A stretch of DNA of 64,000 nt from 66-474 sp051954935 (GTDB lineage: Bacteria > Pseudomonadota > Gammaproteobacteria > Xanthomonadales > Rhodanobacteraceae), in the NCBI GenBank assembly GCA_051954935.1, contig JBQCHG010000005.1:4265-68264 (forward strand). Reading direction: 5' to 3'. The translations under genes were made by a program, and so were the position numbers. Below, piece by piece: positions 50,310-61,152 of this stretch (position 1 is the stretch's first letter; the number at the start of each line of letters is the position of its first letter). The notes below the pieces were generated by a model that was given only the letters and a program-made list of their open reading frames with translations, had not been told where the DNA came from and did not search any database.

Positions 50310-50782
50310 GGAGAGCCTTGCAGCAGCACGACCGCCATCGCCGCAATGCCTTCGCCACGTCCGGCGAAGCCGAGCTTCTCGGTGGTGGTCGCTTTGACGC
50401 TGATCGCATCAACGTCGCACTGCATCGCCGAAGCGATCCGCGAACGCATCGCTTCGATGTGCGGCGCGAGTTTCGGTTTCTCGCAGATCACCGTGATATC
50501 GGCGTTGCCGAGTGCATGGCCACGCTCGCGCACCAGCGCCATGCAATGCGCGAGCAACTGCAGACTGTCGGCACCCTTCCAGCGCGGATCGCTGTCCGGG
50601 AAATGTTTGCCGATGTCACCGAGCGCCAGCGAACCGAGCAGCGCATCGCACAGCGCATGTACGGCGACATCACCATCCGAATGCGCGATCAGCCCCCGGG
50701 TGTGCGGAATGCGCACACCGCCCAGCGTCACGTGGTCGCCGGGGCCGAAGGCGTGCACGTCGAAGCCTTGGCCGACGCGCAT
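50306..50782 (-). CDS. ispF: 2-C-methyl-D-erythritol 2,4-cyclodiphosphate synthase
   Basis: Fifth step of the MEP isoprenoid pathway. It has 158 residues. Zinc ligands are in GQGFDVHAFG and AHSDGDVAVHALCDALLG; DIGKHFPDSDPRWKGADS and the end TTTEKLGFAGRGEGIAA are typical. The ATG (MRVGQGFDV) overlaps the ispD stop by one base; an ATG one codon earlier overlaps as ATGA and is an alternative. The stop TAG belongs to a REP-like unit. Confidence 0.95.
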   Translation of the reverse strand: MRVGQGFDVHAFGPGDHVTLGGVRIPHTRGLIAHSDGDVAVHALCDALLGSLALGDIGKHFPDSDPRWKGADSLQLLAHCMALVRERGHALGNADITVICEKPKLAPHIEAMRSRIASAMQCDVDAISVKATTTEKLGFAGRGEGIAAMAVVLLQGSP

Positions 50783-51483
50783 CATGCGGTCTTCTCCAGC
50801 AGGAACTCCGCGAGCCTCAAATCCGAAGGCGTGGTGACCTTGATGTTGTCCTCGGCGCCTTCCACCAGCAGAGGCAGGATGCCGATTCGTTCCATCGCCA
50901 TCGCCTCGTCGGTAACCAGGACGCCCTTCGCGCGTGCGCGCTCCAGCGCCAGCATCAACTCGCCGCGGCGGAACATCTGCGGCGTGAGGGCACGCCAACG
51001 CGCCTCGCGCGATTCGGTGGTCACGCTGCGGCCGGTGCCGTCGCTGCGCTTCAACGTATCGCGCAGCGGCGCGGCCAGCAATGCGCCACCGGCCTGGGTG
51101 CCTGCCTTGATCAAACGGCCCAGGTCTTCATAACGTACGCAGGGGCGTGCGGCATCGTGCACCAGCACGAAGTCCGCCTCGGTCACCGAATCGGGCAACG
51201 CGCGCAAACCGGCCAGCACGGAATCGCCCCGTTCGGAACCGCCGGTCGCGGTGATCACCGGCTTGCCGTTCACGCTGGCGAGTTTCGGCCACAGCGGATC
51301 CTTCGCCGCGAGGACCACCATCAGCCCGGCGATGCGGGGGTGTGCGGCGAGCCGCTCCAGCGTATGCAGGATCAGCGGCCGCCCGGCCAACGGCAGGTAT
51401 TGCTTCGGTACCGCGCCGCCGAACCGCGTGCCGCGCCCGGCGGCAGGCACCACGCACCACAACGGGCTCGTTTCAGTGGCCAT
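50782..51483 (-). CDS. ispD: 2-C-methyl-D-erythritol 4-phosphate cytidylyltransferase
   Basis: Third step of the MEP pathway, forming CDP-methylerythritol. It has 233 residues. The CTP-binding loop is VVPAAGRGTRFGGAVPKQYL; GGSERGDSVLAGL and VHDAARPCV follow, with VTDEAMAMERIG near the C-terminus. The start overlaps the 3' end of ftsB by 11 nt. Order ftsB-ispD-ispF is conserved. Confidence 0.96.
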   Translation of the reverse strand: MATETSPLWCVVPAAGRGTRFGGAVPKQYLPLAGRPLILHTLERLAAHPRIAGLMVVLAAKDPLWPKLASVNGKPVITATGGSERGDSVLAGLRALPDSVTEADFVLVHDAARPCVRYEDLGRLIKAGTQAGGALLAAPLRDTLKRSDGTGRSVTTESREARWRALTPQMFRRGELMLALERARAKGVLVTDEAMAMERIGILPLLVEGAEDNIKVTTPSDLRLAEFLLEKTA

Positions 51484-51793
51484 GATCGGATTCCGGTTGC
51501 GGCGCCGACGCGCCCGGCGCGGGCGTGACCACCTGGTAGAACGTTTCTCCCGGCTTGATCAGGCCGAGTTCCGACCGCGCGCGCGCCTCGACAGCCTGCT
51601 GGCCGTGCTTCAGGTCCTGCACCTCGGCAGAGAGCGCCTGGTTGCGCTGCTTCAGTTTCGCGTTGTCGGCCTGCTGCGCCGCCACGCGCGCGCGCAGCGC
51701 ATGCAGGTCGCGCATGCCGCCCTCGCCGAGCCACAGCTTCACCTGCAAGGCAACCAGCAGCACGATCAGGATCACCGCGATCCAGCGCAGCAT
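51473..51793 (-). CDS. ftsB: Cell division protein FtsB
   Basis: Bitopic divisome protein that forms a complex with FtsL and FtsQ. It has 106 residues. A single N-terminal transmembrane helix (WIAVILIVLLVALQVKLWLG) is followed by a coiled coil (RDLHALRARVAAQQADNAKL and onward) and the conserved ARSELGLIKPGETFYQVV. The C-terminal tail is Pro/Ala-rich. It follows eno by 17 nt. Confidence 0.93.
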   Translation of the reverse strand: MLRWIAVILIVLLVALQVKLWLGEGGMRDLHALRARVAAQQADNAKLKQRNQALSAEVQDLKHGQQAVEARARSELGLIKPGETFYQVVTPAPGASAPQPESDHGH

Positions 51794-51810
51794 GCGATCG
51801 CCTCGCGCAG

Positions 51811-53106
51811 TCAGCCCGCGAAGGCCGGCAGATTGGGAAACGCCGCACGTCCGGCGTAGCGTGCATCCCTGCCGAGCTGTTCCTCGATGCGCAACAACTG
51901 GTTGTACTTGGCCACGCGATCCGTGCGGCACAACGAACCGGTCTTGATCTGCGTGGCCGTCGTGGCCACGGCGAGGTCGGCAATCGTCGTGTCCTCGGTT
52001 TCGCCCGAGCGATGCGACACCACCGCCGCGTACTTCGCCCTGTCGGCCATCGCGATCGCTTCCAGCGTCTCGCTCAGCGTGCCGATCTGGTTGACCTTGA
52101 TCAGGATCGCGTTGGCGATGTGCCTTTCGATGCCTTCCCGGAAGATCGTCGGGTTGGTGACGAACAGGTCGTCGCCGACCAGTTGCACCTGCTTGCCGAG
52201 CTTGTCGGTGAGCAGCTTCCAGCCGTCCCAGTCGCCTTCGGCCATGCCGTCCTCGACGGTGATGATCGGATACTGCTTTACCCAACTCGCCAGCAGTTCG
52301 ACGAACTGCTCCGGCGCGTACTGCTTGCCCTCGCCTTCCAGGTCGTACTTGCCGTTTTTGAAGAATTCGGAGCTGGCGACGTCCAGGCCCAGCATGATGT
52401 CGCCGCCGACCTTGTAGCCGGCCTTGTTCACCGCTTCGGCGATGGTGTCCAGCGCCTCGATGTTGGAGCGCAGGTTCGGCGCAAAACCACCTTCGTCGCC
52501 GACCGCGGTATTCAGGCCCTTGCCCTTCAGCACCGATTTCAGCGCGTGGAAGATTTCCGCGCCCGCGCGCAGCGCTTCCGAGAAACTCGGCGCGCCGACC
52601 GGCAAGATCATGAACTCCTGCACGTCCACGTTGTTGTCGGCGTGCGCGCCGCCATTGACGATGTTCATCATCGGAACGGGCAACGCACCGGGTTTGCCGT
52701 GCGAGAGGTATTGCCAAAGCGGCTGTTTGCGCGACGCGGCGGCCGCGTGCGCAGCCGCCATCGAGACCCCCAGCAACGCATTCGCGCCGAGTTTCGACTT
52801 GTTCGGCGTGCCGTCCAGCGCGATCAGTTTGGTGTCCAGCCCTTTCTGGTCCGCCGCATCGAAACCTTTCAATGCGTTCGCGATCGTTCCGTTGACATTG
52901 GCGACGGCGTTCTTCACGCCCTTGCCCATGTAGCGCGCCTTGTCGCCATCGCGCAGCTCGACCGCCTCGCGCGTGCCGGTGGACGCGCCACTCGGCACCG
53001 CCGCGCGGCCGAACGAACCGTCGGCAAGCGTGATTTCCGCTTCGAGCGTGGGATTGCCGCGGCTGTCGAGGATTTCGCGGGCGTGGATCGTCTTGATCGT
53101 CGTCAT
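51811..53106 (-). CDS. eno: Enolase
   Basis: Converts 2-phosphoglycerate to phosphoenolpyruvate; also a degradosome component in some bacteria. It has 431 residues. Conserved parts are HAREILDSRGNPTLE, VPSGASTGTREAVELRDGD, MMNIVNGGAHADNNVD, VGDEGGFAPNL, the metal site TVEDGMAEGDWDGW, LVGDDLFVTN and VVSHRSGETEDTTIADLAVA. Start MTTIKTIHAREIL. Order pyrG-kdsA-eno-ftsB is conserved. Confidence 0.97.
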   Translation of the reverse strand: MTTIKTIHAREILDSRGNPTLEAEITLADGSFGRAAVPSGASTGTREAVELRDGDKARYMGKGVKNAVANVNGTIANALKGFDAADQKGLDTKLIALDGTPNKSKLGANALLGVSMAAAHAAAASRKQPLWQYLSHGKPGALPVPMMNIVNGGAHADNNVDVQEFMILPVGAPSFSEALRAGAEIFHALKSVLKGKGLNTAVGDEGGFAPNLRSNIEALDTIAEAVNKAGYKVGGDIMLGLDVASSEFFKNGKYDLEGEGKQYAPEQFVELLASWVKQYPIITVEDGMAEGDWDGWKLLTDKLGKQVQLVGDDLFVTNPTIFREGIERHIANAILIKVNQIGTLSETLEAIAMADRAKYAAVVSHRSGETEDTTIADLAVATTATQIKTGSLCRTDRVAKYNQLLRIEEQLGRDARYAGRAAFPNLPAFAG

Positions 53107-53125
53107 GCTCCGGTTCCGTGATGTT

Positions 53126-53184
53126 GCAGGAGCGCACTTGCACGCAGCCTGCGTTCGAAGAATCGCGCGCAGTGGCGCTCCTAC
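53126..53184. repeat. REP-like inverted pair between eno and kdsA
   Basis: One unit (plus) reads GCAGGAGCGCACTTGCACGC and the other (minus) GTAGGAGCGCCACTGCGCGC. The TAG of the minus unit is the kdsA stop codon. It fills almost all of the 74-nt gap. Confidence 0.75.
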
Positions 53185-53998
53185 AAAAGCGTTGAACGTT
53201 TCGCTACCGCGTCCAGCTCTTTCAGCGTTCCGAGCAGCGCTTCCATCTTCCCCAGCGGCCACGCGTTCGGGCCATCCGACAAAGCCTTGTCCGGATCGGG
53301 ATGGGTTTCCATGAAAATGCCGCTGATGCCGACCGCGACCGCCGCGCGCGCCAGCACCGGCACGAACTCGCGCTGGCCACCGGACTTGCTGCCCTGCCCG
53401 CCCGGCAATTGCACCGAATGGGTCGCGTCGAATACCACCGGGCAGTTCGTCTCGCGCATCACCGCAAGCGAGCGCATGTCGGAAACGAGATTGTTGTAGC
53501 CGAAGCTCGCGCCGCGCTCGCAGACCATGATCTGCCCGTTGCCGGTGGAGCGCGCCTTCTCGACCACGTTCTTCATGTCCCACGGCGAGAGGAACTGGCC
53601 CTTCTTGATGTTGACCGGCTTGCCTGCGCTGCACACGTTGCGGATGAAGTCGGTCTGCCGGCACAGGAACGCCGGCGTCTGCAGCACATCCACCACCGAC
53701 ACGACTTCATCCAGCGGCGTGTACTCGTGCACGTCGGTCAGCACCGGCACGCCGATCTGCTTCTTCACTTCGGAGAGGATGCGCAAGCCCTCTTCCATGC
53801 CCAGTCCGCGGAAACCGCTGATCGACGTACGGTTGGCCTTGTCGAAGCTGGACTTGAAGATGAAAGGAATGCCGAGCTTGCCCGTGATTTCCTTCAGCGT
53901 GCCGGCGGTGTCGAGCTGCAACTGCGGCGACTCGACCACGCAGGGGCCGGCAATCAAAAAGAACGGCTGGTGCAACCCGGTTTCGAAGCCGCACAAAT

Positions 53999-54002
<4 letters not shown>
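53181..54002 (-). CDS. kdsA: 3-deoxy-8-phosphooctulonate synthase (KDO-8-P synthase)
   Basis: Condenses phosphoenolpyruvate and arabinose 5-phosphate in lipopolysaccharide core synthesis. It has 273 residues. Motifs are FLIAGPCVVES, FKSSFDKANRTS, LTDVHEY, NIKKGQFLSPWDM, CERGASFGYNNLV, PVVFDATHSVQLPGG and METHPDPDKALSDGPN. The start overlaps the pyrG stop as ATGA. The stop TAG is part of a REP-like unit. Confidence 0.96.
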
Positions 54003-55723
<1,721 letters not shown>

Positions 55724-55748
55724 GGAAAGACCGCTTCCGGAAAGCCGC

Positions 55749-55754
55749 ATTCTA
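55749..55754 (-). promoter_or_regulatory. Candidate -10 box for pyrG
   Basis: A TAGAAT hexamer stands 25 nt upstream of the pyrG ATG on the minus strand. No good -35 box is seen at the right distance, so it is only a weak promoter call. Confidence 0.25.
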
Positions 55755-55863
55755 CATGCTGAAGCGGAAGGAGGGAGACGTCAGGCGGGACGGGAAAGAC
55801 ATGGAGGTTGCGGCTCACGCCCGCATCCCACCCCCGCCTCGCTGCTCTTGCTAGCATCGCGGC

Positions 55864-57663
55864 ATGAACTCGATCATCCCTGCCCGCCTCGCCGCGTTGC
55901 GCGCCCTCATGCGCGAGCGCGGCGTCGCATTTTGCCTCGTCCCCACCGCGGATCCCCACCTTTCCGAATACCTGCCAGCGCGCTGGATGGCGCGCGAGTG
56001 GCTCTCAGGCTTCACCGGCTCGGCTGGCATTTTGCTGGTCGGGGCGGAATTCGCCGGATTGTGGACGGATTCGCGCTACTTCGAACAGGCGGAACGCGAA
56101 CTGGCGGGCAGCGGAATCGGGCTGATGAGGCTGAGCGTGCCGCACACGCCCGAACACCAGCAATGGCTGCGCGAACACGTGCGCAGAGATGAGCGCGTGG
56201 CCTGCGCGGCGGACATGCTTTCGCTCAATGGCGCGCGCGCGCTGCGCCGAGCACTGGACGAATGCGGCGCGGAACTGATCGGCGAGGACCTGCCCGGCGC
56301 CATCTGGAGTGATCGTCCCGGCTTGCCGGACGCGCCGGTCTTCGAACATCCCGTCGAATACGCGATCCGTACGCGCGCGGAAAAACTTGGCGCGGTACGC
56401 AAAGCGATGCAGGAGCGCGGCGCGACGCACCATCTGGTTTCCGCGCTCGACGAAATCGCCTGGCTCACCAACGTGCGCGGTTCGGATATCGAATACAACC
56501 CGGTGTTCCTGGCGCACCTGTTGGTGGATGCGCAGCGGGCGATGTTGTTCGTGGATCGAAAGAAGATCGGGGCGGACCTGGGCGCACGATTGCACAGCGA
56601 GGGATTTGAAGTACGGCACTATCCGGAAGTGCGCGACGCGCTCGCTGCCCTGCCGTCAGGCTCGAAACTGCTGCTCGACCCGCAGCACGTTTGCCTGCAG
56701 ATCGCCCAGGCGATCCCCGCGAATGTGGCAACGGTCGAGGCGCCCGGCCCGATCGCCACACTCAAGGCGCGGAAGACCGAAGCCGAACTGGCGCATGTGC
56801 GCGAAACGATGCGCCACGACGGCGCGGCGCTGGTGCGAGCGGCACGCTGGCTGGAAGCGGCGCTCGCGCGCGGCGAACGGCTCACCGAACTGGACGTGGA
56901 TGCCAAGCTGCGCGAGCTGCGTTCCCGGCAGCCGGGCTTCGTCAGCGAAAGTTTCTCGACGATCGCGGGTTACCAGGCCAACGGCGCGCTTCCGCACTAT
57001 CGCGCCACGCCGGAGCACCATTCACCGCTGCACGCACGCGGCATGCTGTTGATCGATTCCGGCGGCCAGTACCTCGGCGGCACCACCGACATCACGCGCG
57101 TCTGGGCGCTCGGTGAGGTCACGGATGAGCAGCGCCGCGACGTCACGCTCGTACTGAAAGGGGTGATCGCGCTCTCGCGCGTGAAATTTCCGCGCGGCAC
57201 ATCGGGCCAGCAACTGGATGCGCTGGCGCGCGCGCCGATCTGGGCGTCCGGCGTCGACTATGGCCACGGCACCGGCCATGGCGTCGGCTATTGCCTCAAC
57301 GTGCACGAAGGCCCGCAGGCGATCCGTCCGCCGCGCTCCGCTTCGCACCTGGAACCGCTCGACGTCGGAATGATCACCTCGATCGAGCCGGGCATTTACA
57401 AGCCGGACCGCCATGGCGTGCGCATCGAGAATCTGGTCGCGACCGTACCCGCGGGATCCGGCGAATTCGGTGAGTTCCTCGCTTTCGAAACACTCACCCT
57501 GTGCCCGCTAGATACCCGGCTTCTGGAACTTCGCTTGTTGGAGGATTCCGAAATCGCATGGCTCGACGCCTACCATGCGCGCGTGCGCGGACAACTCGCG
57601 CCGCTGCTGGAAGACGAAGCAGATCGCGCATGGCTGGAAGCGCGCTGCGCCCCGCTTTCCTGA
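55864..57663 (+). CDS. M24B-family aminopeptidase P (Xaa-Pro aminopeptidase)
   Basis: Removes N-terminal residues preceding proline. It has 599 residues, the long three-domain form. Two creatinase-like N-terminal domains (GFTGSAGILLVGAEFAGLWT; DEIAWLTNVRGSDIEYNPVF) precede the pita-bread domain, whose metal ligands are in LLIDSGGQYLGGTTDITR, GTGHGVGYCLNVHEGPQ, SIEPGIYKPDRHGVRIEN. The C-terminal domain (LCPLDTRLLE and onward) matches the long eukaryote-like form. No signal peptide, so cytoplasmic. Divergent from pyrG. Confidence 0.92.
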   Translation: MNSIIPARLAALRALMRERGVAFCLVPTADPHLSEYLPARWMAREWLSGFTGSAGILLVGAEFAGLWTDSRYFEQAERELAGSGIGLMRLSVPHTPEHQQWLREHVRRDERVACAADMLSLNGARALRRALDECGAELIGEDLPGAIWSDRPGLPDAPVFEHPVEYAIRTRAEKLGAVRKAMQERGATHHLVSALDEIAWLTNVRGSDIEYNPVFLAHLLVDAQRAMLFVDRKKIGADLGARLHSEGFEVRHYPEVRDALAALPSGSKLLLDPQHVCLQIAQAIPANVATVEAPGPIATLKARKTEAELAHVRETMRHDGAALVRAARWLEAALARGERLTELDVDAKLRELRSRQPGFVSESFSTIAGYQANGALPHYRATPEHHSPLHARGMLLIDSGGQYLGGTTDITRVWALGEVTDEQRRDVTLVLKGVIALSRVKFPRGTSGQQLDALARAPIWASGVDYGHGTGHGVGYCLNVHEGPQAIRPPRSASHLEPLDVGMITSIEPGIYKPDRHGVRIENLVATVPAGSGEFGEFLAFETLTLCPLDTRLLELRLLEDSEIAWLDAYHARVRGQLAPLLEDEADRAWLEARCAPLS

Positions 57664-57709
57664 TTCGACGCAGAACGCAGCCCCCAACGGCCCGCACGGA
57701 CCTTGACCA

Positions 57710-57741
57710 AAAGAAAGCCCCGCGAGTGCGGGGCTTTCCGG
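57710..57741 (-). terminator. Terminator of the 256-residue secreted-protein gene
   Basis: Minus-strand stem AAAGCCCCGC-ACTC-GCGGGGCTTT is followed by CTTTTGG. It starts about 17 nt after the stop of the gene at 57758. It also lies downstream of the plus-strand peptidase and could serve both. Confidence 0.8.
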
Positions 57742-57757
57742 GTGCCGCGTGCCGCTT

Positions 57758-58528
57758 TTACTGCCGCTCGCCACCCGAAGTGGTGGAAGCGGGGCGGTGG
57801 TGATGGCGGCGCGAGTGTGTGCCCGAGTGCGTGGTGCCGGTGTTCGCGCCGGCGTTGGCGCCGGCCTGTGTGGAAGTGCCCACCTCGGCATTGCTGCCCC
57901 CGGCCGAGACGCCGGCGCTCGTGCTGGTGCCCAGCTCCGAATTGGCAGAAGCCTGGCCGCGGTTGTTGTTGACCCGGTTGATGGCGTTCTGGCTGGCGTT
58001 GTTGGCGCCCTGCGCGTTCTGGCGCGCGGTTTCGCGGACGCTGCTGCCGACCTGGCCACCACTGGTCTGCGCGTTCTGCACGGCACTGCGCACCGCGTCC
58101 CCATGCGTGTCGGTCTGTGCACCGACACCGGCGTTGGCCGTGCCGGACACATCGTCCTGGACATCGCTGGATACCACGCCTTGCACCTGCGTGGTTTGGT
58201 TCGCGCCGGCATTGGCGCCGGACGAAACTGCCTGCGGGACGCCTCCGGCGGTGCGCTCGGCCTGCTGCGCCGCGGAATTCGCGGTATTGCCGGCGTTCTG
58301 AGCCGCGGAGGAAACCTCATTGCCGACCGGCGGCGATGTCAGGTTGGCGCCGGAGTTGACCGAACCATTCATGCCGTTTTGCGCACCGATCGCGCCGAGC
58401 GGTGCGCCGACTTGCATGTGATTGGCAGCTCCCATGGCTCCGCCGACCGTACCGCCAATGTTGACTTGCGCGAATGCGGGTACTGCAAAGGCCGCGGCAA
58501 CCAGGGCAGGAAGAATGAGCTTGCGCAT
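57758..58528 (-). CDS. Secreted Ala/Asn/Gly/Ser-rich low-complexity protein
   Basis: Not recognised; function unknown. It has 256 residues. A Sec signal peptide is clear (MRKLILPALVAAAFAVPAFA, then QVNIGG). The mature chain is low-complexity, with many Asn-Ala, Gly-Ala and Ser-Ala words (SAAQNAGNTANSAAQQAERT; ARQNAQGANNASQNAINRVN; STQAGANAGANTGT) and no cysteine. The end is basic and His-rich (SRRHHHRPASTTSGGERQ). A strong AAGGAGG Shine-Dalgarno and its own terminator indicate a well-expressed single gene. It shares its signal peptide almost exactly with the next gene. Confidence 0.75.
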   Translation of the reverse strand: MRKLILPALVAAAFAVPAFAQVNIGGTVGGAMGAANHMQVGAPLGAIGAQNGMNGSVNSGANLTSPPVGNEVSSAAQNAGNTANSAAQQAERTAGGVPQAVSSGANAGANQTTQVQGVVSSDVQDDVSGTANAGVGAQTDTHGDAVRSAVQNAQTSGGQVGSSVRETARQNAQGANNASQNAINRVNNNRGQASANSELGTSTSAGVSAGGSNAEVGTSTQAGANAGANTGTTHSGTHSRRHHHRPASTTSGGERQ

Positions 58529-58665
58529 GATGGACCTCCTTTGGGATGAGTGGGCGAACGTCCCCCTCATTCGCCCGTCCATCGTGGGCACCCGATGCAA
58601 ACCGGTGCTGAATCCGGCACTTCGGGCTTTACATCCGGTACAGCTTGGGTCTGCAGCACTGCAAA

Positions 58666-58694
58666 AAAAACGCCCCGGAAGTCCGGGGCGTTCA
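58666..58694 (-). terminator. Terminator of the 81-residue secreted-protein gene
   Basis: Minus-strand stem CGCCCCGGA-CT-TCCGGGGCG is followed by eight T. It lies about 25-50 nt after the stop of the gene at 58720. Confidence 0.85.
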
Positions 58695-58719
58695 GATCCG
58701 CAGTGAAACCGGAAAGGAA

Positions 58720-58965
58720 TTACTTGCCGCTCGTGGAAGTGGAAGCCGGCGCGCTGGAAGCGGCCGCAGCCTTCTTGGCGTGATGATGACGGTGGTGCTT
58801 GCTGTGGTGCTTGGTGCTCTTGTGCTCCATGGTGCCCTGCTGGGACATGCTGGACGAAGTGGCGGTCGTTGCGGTGGAAGCCGCGGCCGGCGCGGTGGTG
58901 TCCTGGGCGAAGGCAGGCACGGAGAAAGCCACGGCGATCAACGCCGGGAGGATGAGCTTGCGCAT
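58720..58965 (-). CDS. Small secreted His/Thr/Ala-rich protein
   Basis: Not recognised; function unknown. It has 81 residues. The signal peptide MRKLILPALIAVAFSVPAFA differs from the neighbour's at four positions only. The mature part is Ala/Ser/Thr-rich around a His/Lys block (HKSTKHHSKHHRHHHAKKAA) and resembles acid-shock (Asr-like) or metal-binding periplasmic peptides in composition only. An AGGAG Shine-Dalgarno lies about 9 nt before the ATG. It is divergent from parE. Confidence 0.72.
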   Translation of the reverse strand: MRKLILPALIAVAFSVPAFAQDTTAPAAASTATTATSSSMSQQGTMEHKSTKHHSKHHRHHHAKKAAAASSAPASTSTSGK

Positions 58966-59172
58966 GGTTTTTACTCCTGGAGTGTTTTGGATTGACGCGC
59001 CCCCTCGTTGGCGCAGAGAAATCATCCGCGCGGCTGGCACACCGCAAGCTGAACCGTTTTCGGGAGGGCCTGAAAGCTTCCGCACCCCTTGTCCGGTCGG
59101 GCGCGCATTGACCGTTTCGGCCTGCTTCGCCATCCTGCATGGCTGGCCTGATACCCGATTCGAATCGCATCC

Positions 59173-61068
59173 ATGTCGCCATCCACTCGCTACAACGCCG
59201 CCGACATCGAAGTGCTGACCGGCCTGGAGCCGGTGCGCCGGCGCCCCGGCATGTACACCGACACCACGCGCCCGAACCATCTGGTGCAGGAGGTCGTGGA
59301 CAACTCCGTGGACGAGGCGCTGGCCGGGTTCGCGACCACGGTGGACGTGATCGTGCACGCGGACGGCTCGGCGGAAGTGAGCGATGACGGCCGCGGCATG
59401 CCGGTGGACATCCATCCCGAGCAGGGCGTCAGTGGCGTCGAGCTGATCCTGACCCGCCTGCACGCGGGCGGAAAGTTCTCCGACCGCAACTACGCCTTCG
59501 CCGGAGGCCTGCACGGCGTGGGCGTATCGGTGGTGAATGCACTGTCCTCGCACCTGGAAGTGACGATCCGCCGCGAAGGCCATGAATACCGCATGCGCTT
59601 CGCGCACGGCGAACCTCTGGGCCAACTCGAAACACTGGGCGAAGTGCCGAAGAAACGCACCGGCACGACCCTGCGCTTCCTGCCCGATCCGAAATATTTC
59701 GACTCGCCCAAGGTTTCGCTGCCGAAACTGAAGCACCTGCTGCGCGCCAAGGCGGTACTGTGCGCAGGCTTGACCGTGCGCCTGCTCGATGAAGCATCCG
59801 GCGAGCAGCAGGAATGGCATTACGAGGATGGCCTTGCCGATTACCTGAAATCAGAATTGCAGGGCGCCCCCTGCCTGCCCGCGGACTTGTTCGTGCAGCA
59901 CCTGCAACGCGAGAGCGGCGGGCTGGACGCCGCCTTCGCCTGGGTGCCGGAAGGCGAGCTGGTGCAGGAGAGTTACGTCAACCTGATCCCGACCGTGCAG
60001 GGCGGTACGCACGTCAACGGCTTGCGTTCGGGGCTGACCAACGCGCTGCGCGAATTCTGCGATTTGCGCAATCTCTTGCCGCGGGGCATCAAGCTGGCGC
60101 CGGAAGACGTGTGGGAGCGGCTTGCGTTCGTGCTCTCGGTGAAGATGCGCGATCCGCAATTCGCCGGGCAGACCAAGGAGCGACTGAGTTCGCGCGACGC
60201 CGCGGCAATGGTCGAGAACGCCACGCACGATGCGTTCTCGCTGTGGCTGAACCAGCACGTCGCCGCGGGCGAGGCGATCGCGCAGCTTGCGATCGAGCGT
60301 GCCTCCGCGCGCCTGAAAGCGGCCAAGCAAGTCGTGCGCAAGAAGATCACCCAAGGCCCGGCCTTGCCCGGCAAGCTGGCCGATTGCGCATCGAGTGATC
60401 CCGCGCGCACCGAGCTGTTCCTGGTCGAAGGCGATTCCGCCGGCGGTTCGGCCAAGCAGGCGCGCGACAAGGATTACCAGGCGATCCTGCCGCTGCGCGG
60501 CAAGATCCTGAACACCTGGGAAGTCGAATCGGGTTCCGTGCTCGCTTCGGAGGAAGTGCACAACCTCGCGATCGCGATCGGCTGCGATCCCGGCAAGGAC
60601 GATCTCTCCGGGCTGCGCTACGACAAGGTGATCATCCTCGCCGACGCCGATTCCGACGGACTGCACATCGCCACGCTGCTCTCGGCGCTGTTCCTGCGCC
60701 ACTTCCCTGCGCTGGTGCGCGAGGGCCATGTGTTCGTGGCGATGCCGCCGCTGTTCCGCGTGGACGTGGGCAAGCAGGTGTTCTATTGCCTCGACCAGTC
60801 GGAGCGCGACGCGCTGCTCCAGAAAATCGAGCGGGAGAAGATCAAGGGACAGGTGGCGGTGACGCGCTTCAAGGGACTGGGCGAAATGAATCCCGCGCAG
60901 CTGCGGGAATCCACCATCCATCCCGACACGCGCCGGCTGGTGCAGCTCACGGTGGACGACGGCACGGCCACGTCACAGTTGATGGACATGCTGCTCGCCA
61001 AGAAGCGCGCGTCCGACCGCAAGCAGTGGCTGGAGGAGAAAGGCGACCTAGCTTCGCTCGAAGTGTAG
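59173..61068 (+). CDS. parE: DNA topoisomerase IV subunit B
   Basis: ATPase subunit of topoisomerase IV, which decatenates daughter chromosomes with ParC. It has 631 residues. The GHKL ATPase domain has VLTGLEPVRRRPGMYTDT, HLVQEVVDNSVDEALAG, VSDDGRGMPVDIHPEQG and GGLHGVGVSVVNALS; the TOPRIM domain has LVEGDSAGGSAKQARD near residue 418 and ILADADSDGLHIATLL near 490. ParE rather than GyrB by length and by the lack of the long GyrB insert. The TAG stop is the first codon of a REP-like repeat. Confidence 0.96.
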   Translation: MSPSTRYNAADIEVLTGLEPVRRRPGMYTDTTRPNHLVQEVVDNSVDEALAGFATTVDVIVHADGSAEVSDDGRGMPVDIHPEQGVSGVELILTRLHAGGKFSDRNYAFAGGLHGVGVSVVNALSSHLEVTIRREGHEYRMRFAHGEPLGQLETLGEVPKKRTGTTLRFLPDPKYFDSPKVSLPKLKHLLRAKAVLCAGLTVRLLDEASGEQQEWHYEDGLADYLKSELQGAPCLPADLFVQHLQRESGGLDAAFAWVPEGELVQESYVNLIPTVQGGTHVNGLRSGLTNALREFCDLRNLLPRGIKLAPEDVWERLAFVLSVKMRDPQFAGQTKERLSSRDAAAMVENATHDAFSLWLNQHVAAGEAIAQLAIERASARLKAAKQVVRKKITQGPALPGKLADCASSDPARTELFLVEGDSAGGSAKQARDKDYQAILPLRGKILNTWEVESGSVLASEEVHNLAIAIGCDPGKDDLSGLRYDKVIILADADSDGLHIATLLSALFLRHFPALVREGHVFVAMPPLFRVDVGKQVFYCLDQSERDALLQKIEREKIKGQVAVTRFKGLGEMNPAQLRESTIHPDTRRLVQLTVDDGTATSQLMDMLLAKKRASDRKQWLEEKGDLASLEV

Positions 61069-61107
61069 GAGCCTGCTGCAGGCGCCTCGCGGGCGCGCGC
61101 TCCCGCT
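61065..61107. repeat. REP-like pair after parE
   Basis: Unit 1 (plus) is GTAGGAGCCTGCTGCAGGCG; a degenerate inverted unit ending GCTCCCGCTAC follows. The TAG of unit 1 is the parE stop codon. Confidence 0.7.
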
Positions 61108-61137
61108 ACGACGGGAATCCCAGAAGCGCTTTTTTTG
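61087..61137 (+). terminator. Possible terminator of parE
   Basis: A GC-rich imperfect stem (GGGCGCGCGC...AGAAGCGC with an inner CCCG/CGGG) ends in seven T. It partly overlaps the REP-like pair. The stem is irregular. Confidence 0.35.
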
Positions 61138-61152
61138 CGCGGTTTGCGGCGC

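Noticed and set aside
57664..59172. Frames covering both small secreted proteins (366 and 474 codons)
   Set aside because: They run through terminators and other genes; the signal peptides and Shine-Dalgarno sites mark the true starts.
59041..59172. Promoter for parE or the small secreted gene in the divergent gap
   Set aside because: No pair of boxes with acceptable spacing could be found by eye on either strand.
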